Origin: Pyrinomonadaceae bacterium
GTDB taxonomy: Bacteria > Acidobacteriota > Blastocatellia > Pyrinomonadales > Pyrinomonadaceae
DNA: 64,000 bases
Assembly: GCA_025054715.1 (NCBI GenBank)
Contig: JANWYH010000003.1
Coordinates: 122,781-186,780, forward strand
Direction: 5' to 3'
The notes beneath the pieces were generated by a model. The model made no database searches, had not been told where the DNA came from, and worked only from the letters and a program-made list of their open reading frames with translations. The translations under genes were made by a program, and so were the position numbers. Positions 8,163 to 18,116 of the stretch are shown one piece after another. Position 1 is the stretch's first letter. Each line of letters opens with the position of its first letter.

Positions 8163-9483
8163 TTACGTTCTTCCCATATGTTCACAACCGATAGAAAAAG
8201 GTGCTGTCTGCGTTGAAAACGGTAAAATCATTGCCATAGGAAAAGATCTCGATCTTAAAAGAAAATTTCTTCAAGCAGAAAGGCAGGTTTTTAAAAATTC
8301 AGCACTTATGCCGGGATTTGTAAATACGCATTCCCACCTCGAGCTCACTGTCCTACGCTCGTTCCTCGATTCTACAGAAAATAACTTCAAATCATGGCTT
8401 CTTAAACTAGCTAAAGCTAGAAACACTCTTTCACAAGAAGAAATAGAGATCAGTGCCTTAGCTGGAGCAATCGAAGGCATAAAATCAGGAGTAACTTTCT
8501 TTGCAGACGTAGGAAGATGCGCGGAAGCAAGCCTGAAAGCTCTAAAAAGACTAGGTCTAAGAGGTATAGTCTTTCAGGAAACAAGATTTTCACCCGACAC
8601 AACAAAATCAGAAGAAGATTTTCAATATCTAAAAGAAAAATTTTCGTCTATCAAACAATTAGAAACCACACTTGTAAAAGCCGGTATTTCTCCACATTCA
8701 CCATATACAGTCAACGGAAGACTTCTTGAAAAAATAGCCGACTACGCTGCACAAGAAGGGATTAAACTAGCAATCCATGCAGCAGAAAGTAAGCAAGAAA
8801 ACGTATTCCTTAAAAAAGGCAAGGGTTTTTTCAAATCCATCTACGAAAAAGCAGGTTACAAATGGATTCCCCCTGGAGAAACTACAATTAGATATCTACA
8901 GCAAACTGGCTTACTTTCCATCTCACCACTTCTTATTCACTGCATTCATGTTTCAGACGAAGAAATCGAGATAATTAAACAAAACAAATGCTCGATAGCT
9001 CACTGTCCAAAATCAAATGCAAAATTTGGTCACGGAAGGGCACCACTTGAAAAATTTATAGCAAATGAAATACCTGTCGGCTTAGGAACAGACTCCGTAG
9101 CAAGCAATAACATCTGTGACATGCTCGAGGAAACGCGTTTCGCTTGCTTCTTAGCTAGGCTAAAGAAATTCATAACGGCAGAAAAGATGCTTGAGCTTTT
9201 AACCAAAAGCACTCTCGCTCAGCTCGGATTTCCAAAATTAGGCTCCATAGAAGAGGGAAATTCTGCTGATTTGATCGCTATAAAACTTAACAGAACAGCC
9301 CAACTTCCTATTTTCGACGTTCAAGCTGCAATTCTCTTCTCATCTCATGCTTCAGATGTCGAATTCGTCATGATTGCAGGCAAAGAAATCTATCGTGACG
9401 GTAAGCTAAAAAACATAGACGAAAACCTTCTAAAAAAAGAACTCATCAAAATTGCTGACAAAATAAGGAGAAATATTTTATGA
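8143..9483 (+). CDS. Amidohydrolase of the ATZ/TRZ (SAH/MTA/aminofutalosine deaminase) family
   Basis: The 446-aa metal-dependent deaminase has the TIM-barrel signatures NTHSHLEL (two metal His), SPHSPYTV, AIHAAES (Glu/His), HCIHVS and GTDSVASNN (metal Asp), with the usual flanking beta-sandwich ends. Family members deaminate S-adenosylhomocysteine, methylthioadenosine or 6-amino-6-deoxyfutalosine, or dechlorinate triazines. A methylthioribose-1-phosphate isomerase gene lies about 9 kb away, so MTA-type nucleoside salvage is possible; a menaquinone futalosine role is equally open. The ATG overlaps the transglycosylase by 20 bp and the end overlaps the next gene by 4 bp. Confidence 0.88.
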   Translation: MKLLIADYVLPICSQPIEKGAVCVENGKIIAIGKDLDLKRKFLQAERQVFKNSALMPGFVNTHSHLELTVLRSFLDSTENNFKSWLLKLAKARNTLSQEEIEISALAGAIEGIKSGVTFFADVGRCAEASLKALKRLGLRGIVFQETRFSPDTTKSEEDFQYLKEKFSSIKQLETTLVKAGISPHSPYTVNGRLLEKIADYAAQEGIKLAIHAAESKQENVFLKKGKGFFKSIYEKAGYKWIPPGETTIRYLQQTGLLSISPLLIHCIHVSDEEIEIIKQNKCSIAHCPKSNAKFGHGRAPLEKFIANEIPVGLGTDSVASNNICDMLEETRFACFLARLKKFITAEKMLELLTKSTLAQLGFPKLGSIEEGNSADLIAIKLNRTAQLPIFDVQAAILFSSHASDVEFVMIAGKEIYRDGKLKNIDENLLKKELIKIADKIRRNIL

Positions 9484-10295
9484 AAAGACTGCTCTGCTAT
9501 ACTACTCTTATCATCTTGGCGTCGAATTTTGTCCATGCGCAGAAGAGCCGAAAAACAAGGATTGAAAAATCGCAAAAGCCTATGAATTTCAGAATACTTC
9601 ATGAATCGAACCATTGCGGAATTGAAAATCCATTTTTCTTTGTTGCAAGAGATGAAAAAACTCTTACGTTGCTACCCTTGAAGGTAGACGAAACAGTTGA
9701 CTTTTCGAAAGAAGCCGTAGTTGCAGTTTTTGCAGGCACGAAACCTACGCCCGGTTATAAAATTGAAATAAAAGCTTTTGATAACACCGTATCGACCAAA
9801 ATAATTAGCCCGCCAAAAGATGCTATATTAGCCCAAGTTTTGACAAGTCCCTGCAAAATCATTGCCGTTGAAATTCAAGAGGAAAAACCTTTACTCCTGA
9901 GAGCTTCGCCAGAATGGAAAATGAATGAATACTCAATGCTCAAAGGTAAAATCAGATATTCTGGCGGATTTGCTCCGAGAGAAAAAAGTTATGAAGTAGA
10001 AGGGAAAATTTTTTCGATCACAACCAACGGTTTAATCACTATAAACCTTGAGATAAGGGCTAAAAACAAACCGGAAATAAAAATTTCTGAAACGGTATCA
10101 GGCAAAATAGAAAATGACGAGGTTTATCTAAATAGAATTGACCCTAGCAATTTTTCCGAGCTTCCTCGCCCGATGATGAAAGCTCACGGCAAATTATCAA
10201 ACAAAAGAGTCTATCTTAAGTTTGAACCAAATCCAACTGTTATAATTGCTGATGGTTTCGAGGCGGAGGGATTTATCGAAGCCTTAAGAAAATAG
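9480..10295 (+). CDS. Secreted protein with PrcB-like C-terminal-type domain
   Basis: This 271-aa protein has a signal peptide (residues 1-20, ending near VHAQ). A region at about 60-145 resembles the PrcB C-terminal domain found in protease-complex subunits: VAVFAGTKPTPGYKIEI, then a conserved SPCKIIAVEI. The remaining C-terminal half (about 150-271) is beta-rich and unassigned. An ATGA overlap with the amidohydrolase stop indicates coupling. The stop lies 1 bp from the convergent neighbour. Function is unknown; a periplasmic protein-binding or protease-accessory role is a guess from the domain name. Confidence 0.65.
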   Translation: MKRLLCYTTLIILASNFVHAQKSRKTRIEKSQKPMNFRILHESNHCGIENPFFFVARDEKTLTLLPLKVDETVDFSKEAVVAVFAGTKPTPGYKIEIKAFDNTVSTKIISPPKDAILAQVLTSPCKIIAVEIQEEKPLLLRASPEWKMNEYSMLKGKIRYSGGFAPREKSYEVEGKIFSITTNGLITINLEIRAKNKPEIKISETVSGKIENDEVYLNRIDPSNFSELPRPMMKAHGKLSNKRVYLKFEPNPTVIIADGFEAEGFIEALRK

Positions 10296-10296
10296 G

Positions 10297-11145
10297 TCAT
10301 CTTTGAGTATCTGGAAGAAGCTCGTAATTTCCTATTTGTCGGTTGTGAGCATCTAAAGCGTTCACTGCTTCGGAGGTTTCATCAAGCATCTGCTTTGTCA
10401 TTGCAATCGAATTAGAAAGCTCTTCAAAGTCAAGAAGTGAAAATCTCTCAGGCGTGGAAATAGTGATTATTTCATCATTCAAGTAACCAAAGAAATTCTC
10501 TATTGATTGAAGCTGCCCTTCGACGTGCTTAACGCTTCTTTCTAGCTCATCAAAAGCTGCTAGGCGACGTTTCAGAATCTCTACATTCGTTTGTTGGATT
10601 CGACGCACTTTTTCATCTGGAGCTGACTCCATTGCTTCTATCGCCTGTTTTAGTTGATTTTCAATTGCTTGCTTGTTTATGCTTTTTAGATGTTGTTTTC
10701 GTCGTCTGTAAACATCAAGCAAATCAACAAAATCTTCCCAGCGCTGATCGAGTGATTGAAGATTGCTAGGAAGCTCTTTTGCTCCCGTAAGTCTTAGATA
10801 ATTTTTCTTTATCTGCTCTTTTTGATACCTAAGATATTCGACAGCCTCCCTTTCTCGAGGGCTGAATGTCTTGATAAGTTTTTCTCTTCTAGAACGATTT
10901 ATTTCGATTATCTGCTCCTTTTCTCGACGATTCACTAAGCGTCTATAAGCAGGAATGAAAGGAAGTGTCATTATGTAAACGGTTTCGAGAATAAGAGCAA
11001 TTAAAAGCGGTATGATTGAACCCGTGTAAGCAGCAGCTATCGCAAAACCAACTAATCCCCAGAAGTTAGCCGGCTCTTTTAACGCCTCCTTCACATACTT
11101 TGTGTTAAACCTATCTATTTCCTTTTTGTATTTTTCTATGTCCAT
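10297..11145 (-). CDS. Membrane-anchored coiled-coil protein, probable PspA partner
   Basis: I do not recognise a named family for this 282-aa protein. It has a short amphipathic N-terminus, one or two hydrophobic helices (about 28-65) and a long charged coiled-coil C-terminal region (about 70-260). It begins 24 bp after the PspA gene on the same strand, so the two are co-transcribed. A membrane coiled-coil protein next to PspA suggests a membrane-stress sensor or anchor for the PspA scaffold. ATG 11145 is taken in preference to a GTG one codon earlier; no clear ribosome site distinguishes them. Confidence 0.7.
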   Translation of the reverse strand: MDIEKYKKEIDRFNTKYVKEALKEPANFWGLVGFAIAAAYTGSIIPLLIALILETVYIMTLPFIPAYRRLVNRREKEQIIEINRSRREKLIKTFSPREREAVEYLRYQKEQIKKNYLRLTGAKELPSNLQSLDQRWEDFVDLLDVYRRRKQHLKSINKQAIENQLKQAIEAMESAPDEKVRRIQQTNVEILKRRLAAFDELERSVKHVEGQLQSIENFFGYLNDEIITISTPERFSLLDFEELSNSIAMTKQMLDETSEAVNALDAHNRQIGNYELLPDTQR

Positions 11146-11169
11146 CACACAAAATAGATGCTTAAGCGA

Positions 11170-11901
11170 TTAGTTTCGCTCCTCTGGAGCTTCACTTCCT
11201 GAAGCAATTTGCTTTGTTTCAGTCGGTGCATCAATAAGCCCCATCTGACGCTTGTATTCTAAAAGCTTATCCTGTAGCTGAATGTCCATAGCCTCTCTTT
11301 CAATATCGTGAATCTGCGCATCAACAGAGCTAGTGCTAAGTTGGAGTTTTGCTTCTGCAGCAGCAACACGACGTTCGATCTTTTCTCGCATCTCGTTAAA
11401 GGTAGAAGCATCGTCACCTATGTTGAAGGCTTCCATAGTTTGAGCCAGCTGTTCCTGAAGTTTGGCTTGTTTTGCCGCGCTTATAAGCTGCATTGCCTCT
11501 GCTGTGCGTTTTTTGAGGTTTAATACATAGTTATCACGCATCTTCAAGGCTTGTTTAGACGCTGCTTGGGCGTTTTCAAGCTGTATTGCTGTTCGCTCCA
11601 GATCAAGTTGTGCTTGCTGAAGTTGCCCGATGTAAGCCGTAGCTATGTCATCCCGTCCCATCTTGATAGCAGCCTTGATTTTTGAGTCAAGCTCTACAAT
11701 TTGCTTTTCAAGATTTTCTTTTTGCTTTGCAAGCAACCGCTCAGTAGCCATCACCTGCGCAACCGAGTTGTTAAGTTCAGGAATGCGCTCTCTCATGTCC
11801 CGAATTGTCTGCTGAAGTATGAGTTCAGGGTCTTCCATTTTATCTAAAGCCGCTCCTGTGCTGGCACGGAAAAGCCTTTTGATTCTTGCCCAAAGTCCCA
11901 T
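11170..11901 (-). CDS. PspA/IM30 family membrane-stress protein
   Basis: The 243-aa, almost entirely alpha-helical protein starts with MGLWARIKRLFRAS, an amphipathic helix typical of PspA/Vipp1. It continues with the family pattern DKMEDPELILQQTIRDMRE. PspA proteins form ESCRT-III-like scaffolds on the inner face of a damaged cytoplasmic membrane. AAGGAG lies 7 nt upstream of the ATG. It is followed by a membrane-anchored coiled-coil protein and diverges from the alpha-2-macroglobulin gene across about 200 bp. No pspF-type regulator is seen nearby. Confidence 0.9.
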   Translation of the reverse strand: MGLWARIKRLFRASTGAALDKMEDPELILQQTIRDMRERIPELNNSVAQVMATERLLAKQKENLEKQIVELDSKIKAAIKMGRDDIATAYIGQLQQAQLDLERTAIQLENAQAASKQALKMRDNYVLNLKKRTAEAMQLISAAKQAKLQEQLAQTMEAFNIGDDASTFNEMREKIERRVAAAEAKLQLSTSSVDAQIHDIEREAMDIQLQDKLLEYKRQMGLIDAPTETKQIASGSEAPEERN

Positions 11902-12104
11902 CTTTCAAGCTCCTTATAACTTCAAAATCCTAAACGAATACCGAAGAATTAAAGTTTCATGTCCGATTTAAGTATAACCAAAAAAAGCAATAAGTGTAAG
12001 CCCTGAAGAAAATTTATTTCCTCAATAAAAAAGTAGCTAAGAAACGATTTCACTCTCTTAAGCATCTCAAAGCAAGACATTACTTTCGTTGCTAAAAAAC
12101 AAAC

Positions 12105-15100
12105 ATGAAATTGCTAGCTTCTTCTTTGATACTTTCTTTAATCTACACGATGATCATCCCCTACCATATTTTTGCTGAACAAAATCCACAAGAGAAGAAA
12201 TCTGAAGGTTTAAAATTAACTCTTTCAGAAACGACGGAAAAACAAGCTGAAAAAAGAGAACGGTCAAGAATCGCTGAAGAAAAGCCATTAAGCGATTCGG
12301 AAATAAATTCTCTTTTTCAAAGGCTCAATGAAATCGAGCAAGCCGATACAGAAGAATTCGTCTTGCGCCCACAAACGCTTCCACCACCTAAGTCCGGAAA
12401 CATCATTTTGTCTAGCTTTCCTTACGACCGAAATGACTCGCCTCCTATTTCTACGGACATTTCGTCGGATGCTCCGCTAAAAGTTTTACGCTACTCGCCA
12501 GAAGGGGAAGTTTCTATAGCTTCGGACATTTCCGTAACCTTCTCCGAACCAATGATAGCCATAACCTCACAGGAGAAAGCCTCAGAAAAACTCCCAATAA
12601 ACGTAAGTCCACCTTTACCAGAAGGACAATGGCGTTGGTTAGGAACTAGAACCCTGATTTTTGATGCAAAAAATCGTTTACCAATGGCGACTGAGTTTAC
12701 TCTGAAAATCCCAGCAGGCACAGAATCTGCTACCGGAAAATCACTTGACAAAGACTTCACTTGGAAATTCTCAACGTCACCACCAAAAATAACAACAGCT
12801 TTCCCTGAAAATACAGTAACAAGCAGAAACACGCCCATACTCATCGCGTTTGACCAAAAAATCAATCCTCAACAGATGCTAAACTACATTCTTGTAAAAG
12901 CAGGCACACAAACAATTCCCGTAAGGTTGGCTACAGAAAAAGAAATTGAAAATGAGGCTAGGATAAAAGACCTCATAAAAGGAATACCGACGGATAGATA
13001 TTTAGTCCTGCAGCCACTAAAAAAAGACGGAAAAACTGACGATGCTCTGCCATTTAATTCAGAAATTAGAGTAGAAGTTCTAAAAGGTGCTCCTTCAGCC
13101 GAAGGGCCTCTGACTACAAAACAGACTCAAGGCTTTAGTTTTCGCACTTTTGGACCAATGCGCTTGACGAAAAGACAATGTCAAGATGAAAAATGCTCTC
13201 CGTTCAGCAGCTGGATTATTCAATTTACTAACCCAATAGACACACAATCTTTTGATCCTTCGATGGTCAAAATCGAACCGCAAATTGAAGATGTAAGCAT
13301 CTACCCAGTATCAAACCAAATAATCATCCAGGGATTTAAGAAAGCAAAAACAAACTACAAGGTCTTGCTTTCCGAACAGATAAAAGACATATTCGGACAG
13401 AATTTAGATAAACCAGTAGAAACTTCTTTTACCGTTGTATCAGCAGAACCTTCTCTTTTTCCTCATACAAAAGAATTTATTGTATCTGACCCATTCAAGG
13501 CTCCCACCCTTTCCATCTACTCAATAAACATTCCTGCGATTGACGTTTCGTTCTATAGAGTCAGTTACGAAGATTGGATACAATTTTGCCAAACTTTCAA
13601 TTCTCCCGAAAAAAGATTACCTAGCAACAAACTCATTAAAACAGAACGAATAAATATAAAAAAACTTACCGACCAAGTAGTTGAAACCGTAATAGACCTT
13701 TCATCGCTTCTTGGTCAAGAAACAGGTCAAATAGCAGTACTCGCAAAACCCGCCGTGCCCACAAAAGGCGATCAAAGCATCCTGGTTTGGTATCAAGTAA
13801 CTCAAATCGGAATAGAAACCATTACCGACAACGAAGATTTGTTCGTAAGAGTTTCAGACCTAAAAACTGGTAAACCGCTGTCAGGCGTTGAGATTAGCAT
13901 CTATCCCGATAATCCACCAGCAATAAAAGCCGAAACGAAAGGATTTTTCTCATGGCTAACAACTTTTATCAGAAATGAAAAAGACAACAACATAACGGAT
14001 GAAAGCGGAATGCTAAAATTTCAATTACCAAAAAAACCCATCAGCCAGCCTAGAATTATCATAGCGAGACGAGGTAAAGAAGTAGCAATTTTACCAGAAT
14101 ATGCCGAGACTTGTTATCTTGGCTACTCAAGCTGGCAAAACAACCTTCAACAAAATCTAGAATTAAAATGGTTCGTATTCGATGACAGAAAAATTTACCG
14201 CCCTGGCGAAGAAGTGAACGTAAAAGGATATTTGAGAATCCAAGAAAAAAGAAAATTAACTAATATTTCCGCCCCTAAAGAAGTGGAATACATAGATTAT
14301 TCGGTAGAAGATTCTCAACGAAATGAAATTGCAAAAGGAACGATAAGGCTTAATTCATTTGGAGCCTTCGATTTCAAGTTTAAGATCCCGGATAATGCTT
14401 CTACTGGACAGGCAATTATAAGCTTAAAGGCTTCGACTTTATTAGAAATCGGAAATAGTAACACGACGCAATACTTCCAAATTCAGGAATTTCGCCGTCC
14501 GGAGTTCGAAGTTAAAACAAAAGTTTTGTCAGAAACTCCGCACATTCTTAAAAACGACATACTTGTTCTGCTTGAGGCACGATACTATGCCGGCGGCGGA
14601 TTGCCAGACGCTCCAGTTACGTGGACTGCCAACACTATTGCAACAAACTATACACCACCTAACCGTTCCGATTACATATTCGGCATATGGCAGCCTTGGT
14701 GGATCCCCCAAAAGAGCTCTTCAACAGAAACAGTAAGCTTCCAAGGAAAAACTGATCATCTAGGAAAGCATATCTTGAAGATTCAAACAGAAGAAGCTTT
14801 GCCAGCTCGTCCATTTCTGATCAAAGTTTCTGGCGCAGTTGAAGATCTAAACCGTCAAAGATGGTCTTCTTCAACAAGCTTTCTACTTCATCCTTCATCC
14901 TTTTACATAGGACTCAAAACTAACAAGACTTTCATTCAAAAGGGCGAAACCCTAACCATCGAAGCGATAGTTACAGACATTGACGGCAATTTCACCACTG
15001 GCCAAAATGCCCAAATAAAAGCCGAGCTTTACAATTGGCAATTCATAAAAGGTAAGTGGCAAGAAGTGATAATTGATGAACAAGTATGCAATTTTGTCTC

Positions 15101-18100
15101 TTCAGAAAACCCTTTCAAATGCAATTTCAAAACACAAAAAAGTGGCAGATGGCAAATAAAGGCAAAGGTTTTCGATGAGATGGAAAGAGCAAATGAAACC
15201 GAGTTAAATGTTTGGATCGCAGGCGGCATCATTCCTCAAACAACAGAAACTTTGCAAAAGGAAGAAATAAAACTCATACCAGACAAAAAGGAGTATCAAA
15301 TCGGAGAGATGGCTGAAATCCTCGTCATATCTCCCATTGTGAATGCAAAAGGCTTTTTAACCTTAAGTCAAAACGGCATCTTTAAAGTAGAACCCATCTC
15401 CTTGGAAGGTCCATCAACGGTTCTTAAAATACCGATCGAAGAAACTTATTTGCCAAACTTCCATGTTCAATTAAATTTAAGTGGCATTAGCGACGAAGGC
15501 GAAAAGGGCACAAAACCTGTTTTTGCAGAAGGTAGAATAAACCTTTCAGTCTCATTGAAATCTAGAAATCTGAAAGTCACTGTAAAGCCTGAGCAGAAAA
15601 ACTTGTCTCCTGGTGATTCAACAAAGATACACCTTGAAATAAGAAACCATGAAAATAAACCCTTGCAAAATGCTGAAGTAGCAGTAGTTGTAGTTGACGA
15701 ATCAGTTTTAGCATTAACCGAATATAAAATTCCCAACCCCTTAGACATCTTTTACCAAGAAATCATTAGCTACCTTGTCGGCGATGATCTACGAAAGCAT
15801 GTGATACTCGGAAAATACGATAAAAACCAGAAAACCCTGAAAATGCATAGCGTCGAGTCTTTAAGCCTTGAAGTCTTTGCTTCCATAAGATCAACTGGTA
15901 GCGGCTCAGAATCAGGATATGCAATGGCAGATGCCCTTGGAACATCTCCTATACTAGTGCGAACGGATTTCTCGCCATTAGCCTTATTCGCACCTTCAGT
16001 TACAACTGACTCAAATGGTAAAGCCGAGATAAACATTAAACTTCCCGACAATTTGACACGTTACAGAATAACTGCCGTTGCAGTTGACAAAAGCGGAAAG
16101 CTCTACGGAATTGCCGAAGATACGCTGACCGCAAGAAAACCCTTGATGGTTCGCCCAAGTGCACCTCGTTTCATGAACTTCGGCGATAGGATACAATTTC
16201 CCGTAATTTTACAAAATCAAACTGATAAGGACTTGAAAGTTAACGTTGCTATTCGGGCATCGAACGCACTTATAAATGGCGTTGCAGGAAAAAGCATCAC
16301 GGTTCCAGCAAATGACCGAATCGAAGTGCGTTTTCCTGTATCTACGGTAAAAGCCGGTTCAGCTAACTTTCAAATTGTGGCGGTTTCAGACAAACTCGCT
16401 GACGCAGCGCAATTAACCCTGCCAGTCTTAACTCCAGCGACTTCAGAAAGTTTTGCAACTTATGGCAGTTCGGACAAAGATGAAACCATAGTCCAACCCG
16501 TCAGAATTCCCGATAACATCTATAACCAGTTTGGCGGGCTAGAGATCACAACCTCATCAACACAACTTCAAGAGCTTACTGATGCCTTCATCTATATTTG
16601 TGAATACCCATTTGAATCCTCAGAAAGCATAGCTTCTAGAATGATCTCTATCGCAGCACTTTACGACGTTCTTAAGGCTTTTAAAGTGGAAGGAATGCCT
16701 GACGAGAGAAAAGTCAAAGAAAGGTTTGAAAAAGATATAGAAATTTTAAGTTCGAGGCAAAGAAGCGATGGTAGCTTTGGTCTGTGGAAAGCGCAAGAAG
16801 AAAGATTTCGATATCCATTCGTCACGGTTCACGTAACACATGCATTGATGTTAGCAAGGGCCAAAGGCTACAAGGTTCCGAATGAAATGCTCAAAAAAGC
16901 CTTAGAAAACATAAAGAGTATTGAAGTTAGCTTCGACGAGTGGCACAAAAAATACAAGAAACTAGGATGGACTGTCTCTGCGTACGCACTATATGTTCGT
17001 AGTCTCAACCAAGATGCCGACGTTGCAAAGGCAAAAAGCATACTCAAAGAAGCTGGAATCGAAAACCTGCCTTTTGAAGCCATTGGCTGGATATTATCAG
17101 TATTGTCTCAAAACAAGAAAGATGCTGAAGAAGAAGCAATTAAAAGATATTTGATGAACAAAGTAGCAGAAAGCAGCAAAACAGCTCATTTTGTTACAGA
17201 ATACGAAGACGGCAAATGGTTAATAATGCACTCCAACCGCAGAGCCGACGCCGTCATTTTAGAAGCTTTGATAAAAGCCGACCCGCAAAACGACTTGATT
17301 CAGAAACTGCTTCGTGGTTTACTGGAACATCGCAAAAAAGGGCGCTGGAGTAATATTCAGGAAAATGTTTTCGTGCTTCTGGCTCTTAAAAAATACTTTG
17401 ATACTTACGAAAGCACTTCGCCTGACTTAGTTGCCCGTTTATGGCTTGGCGATAAACTCATTGACGAGCAGAATTTCAAAGGTAGGATCTCGGATTCAAA
17501 GCATATACGAATTCCTATGTCTTACTTTTCTCAAAAAGCGACCCAAATTACCTTACAAAGAAAAGGTCAAGGCAGACTGTACTATCGTATCGGCATAAAG
17601 TATGCCCCTTCAAATCTTAGGTTAGAACCTGCCGATTATGGCTTTACTGTTTTAAGAACATACGAAGCTATTGATTCGCCCGACGACGTTAGGAAAATGA
17701 ATGATGGAACATGGCTAATAAAGGCAGGCGCAAGAGTTCGCGTCAAATTAACTATGGTAGCTTCTTCAAAACGTTACCACGTGGCACTTGTTGACTATTT
17801 ACCCGCAGGGCTTGAAGTCTTAAATCCAGCTTTGGCAGTCACAGAAAGTTTGCCTAATCAACAAATGGATTCAGCTACTGCAAACTTCTTAGGATGGTGG
17901 TGGAAGCGTAATTGGTTTGAGCACCAAAATTTGCGTGACGATAGAGTAGAGGTATTTTCTTCTCTCGTATGGGGCGGTGTTTTTGAATACTCCTACTTTG
18001 CAAGAGCAACTACGATTGGTGATTTCATCGTTCCACCAAGCCGCGCAGAGGAAATTTATAGTCCCGAAACTTTTGGTCGTAGCGGAACAGACACAGTCAA

Positions 18101-18116
18101 AATAGTGGAAGACTAG
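12105..18116 (+). CDS. Bacterial alpha-2-macroglobulin family protein lacking the thioester
   Basis: This 2003-aa secreted protein (signal peptide about 1-25) has the full architecture: N-terminal Ig-like and MG domains (about 125-1100), the conserved segment around VRTDFSPLALFAPSV (about 1290), and an alpha/alpha-toroid (about 1490-1760) before the C-terminal receptor-like region. In thioester-bearing relatives the toroid starts with YPYGCLEQ-type sequence. Here it reads YPFESSESIASR, with Ser1505 for Cys and Ser1508 for Gln, so no covalent protease trapping is expected. Family role: periplasmic or surface protease inhibitor. No PBP1C gene is adjacent. The stop overlaps the convergent mtnA stop by 4 bp in a CTAG palindrome. 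Confidence 0.92.
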   Translation: MKLLASSLILSLIYTMIIPYHIFAEQNPQEKKSEGLKLTLSETTEKQAEKRERSRIAEEKPLSDSEINSLFQRLNEIEQADTEEFVLRPQTLPPPKSGNIILSSFPYDRNDSPPISTDISSDAPLKVLRYSPEGEVSIASDISVTFSEPMIAITSQEKASEKLPINVSPPLPEGQWRWLGTRTLIFDAKNRLPMATEFTLKIPAGTESATGKSLDKDFTWKFSTSPPKITTAFPENTVTSRNTPILIAFDQKINPQQMLNYILVKAGTQTIPVRLATEKEIENEARIKDLIKGIPTDRYLVLQPLKKDGKTDDALPFNSEIRVEVLKGAPSAEGPLTTKQTQGFSFRTFGPMRLTKRQCQDEKCSPFSSWIIQFTNPIDTQSFDPSMVKIEPQIEDVSIYPVSNQIIIQGFKKAKTNYKVLLSEQIKDIFGQNLDKPVETSFTVVSAEPSLFPHTKEFIVSDPFKAPTLSIYSINIPAIDVSFYRVSYEDWIQFCQTFNSPEKRLPSNKLIKTERINIKKLTDQVVETVIDLSSLLGQETGQIAVLAKPAVPTKGDQSILVWYQVTQIGIETITDNEDLFVRVSDLKTGKPLSGVEISIYPDNPPAIKAETKGFFSWLTTFIRNEKDNNITDESGMLKFQLPKKPISQPRIIIARRGKEVAILPEYAETCYLGYSSWQNNLQQNLELKWFVFDDRKIYRPGEEVNVKGYLRIQEKRKLTNISAPKEVEYIDYSVEDSQRNEIAKGTIRLNSFGAFDFKFKIPDNASTGQAIISLKASTLLEIGNSNTTQYFQIQEFRRPEFEVKTKVLSETPHILKNDILVLLEARYYAGGGLPDAPVTWTANTIATNYTPPNRSDYIFGIWQPWWIPQKSSSTETVSFQGKTDHLGKHILKIQTEEALPARPFLIKVSGAVEDLNRQRWSSSTSFLLHPSSFYIGLKTNKTFIQKGETLTIEAIVTDIDGNFTTGQNAQIKAELYNWQFIKGKWQEVIIDEQVCNFVSSENPFKCNFKTQKSGRWQIKAKVFDEMERANETELNVWIAGGIIPQTTETLQKEEIKLIPDKKEYQIGEMAEILVISPIVNAKGFLTLSQNGIFKVEPISLEGPSTVLKIPIEETYLPNFHVQLNLSGISDEGEKGTKPVFAEGRINLSVSLKSRNLKVTVKPEQKNLSPGDSTKIHLEIRNHENKPLQNAEVAVVVVDESVLALTEYKIPNPLDIFYQEIISYLVGDDLRKHVILGKYDKNQKTLKMHSVESLSLEVFASIRSTGSGSESGYAMADALGTSPILVRTDFSPLALFAPSVTTDSNGKAEINIKLPDNLTRYRITAVAVDKSGKLYGIAEDTLTARKPLMVRPSAPRFMNFGDRIQFPVILQNQTDKDLKVNVAIRASNALINGVAGKSITVPANDRIEVRFPVSTVKAGSANFQIVAVSDKLADAAQLTLPVLTPATSESFATYGSSDKDETIVQPVRIPDNIYNQFGGLEITTSSTQLQELTDAFIYICEYPFESSESIASRMISIAALYDVLKAFKVEGMPDERKVKERFEKDIEILSSRQRSDGSFGLWKAQEERFRYPFVTVHVTHALMLARAKGYKVPNEMLKKALENIKSIEVSFDEWHKKYKKLGWTVSAYALYVRSLNQDADVAKAKSILKEAGIENLPFEAIGWILSVLSQNKKDAEEEAIKRYLMNKVAESSKTAHFVTEYEDGKWLIMHSNRRADAVILEALIKADPQNDLIQKLLRGLLEHRKKGRWSNIQENVFVLLALKKYFDTYESTSPDLVARLWLGDKLIDEQNFKGRISDSKHIRIPMSYFSQKATQITLQRKGQGRLYYRIGIKYAPSNLRLEPADYGFTVLRTYEAIDSPDDVRKMNDGTWLIKAGARVRVKLTMVASSKRYHVALVDYLPAGLEVLNPALAVTESLPNQQMDSATANFLGWWWKRNWFEHQNLRDDRVEVFSSLVWGGVFEYSYFARATTIGDFIVPPSRAEEIYSPETFGRSGTDTVKIVED

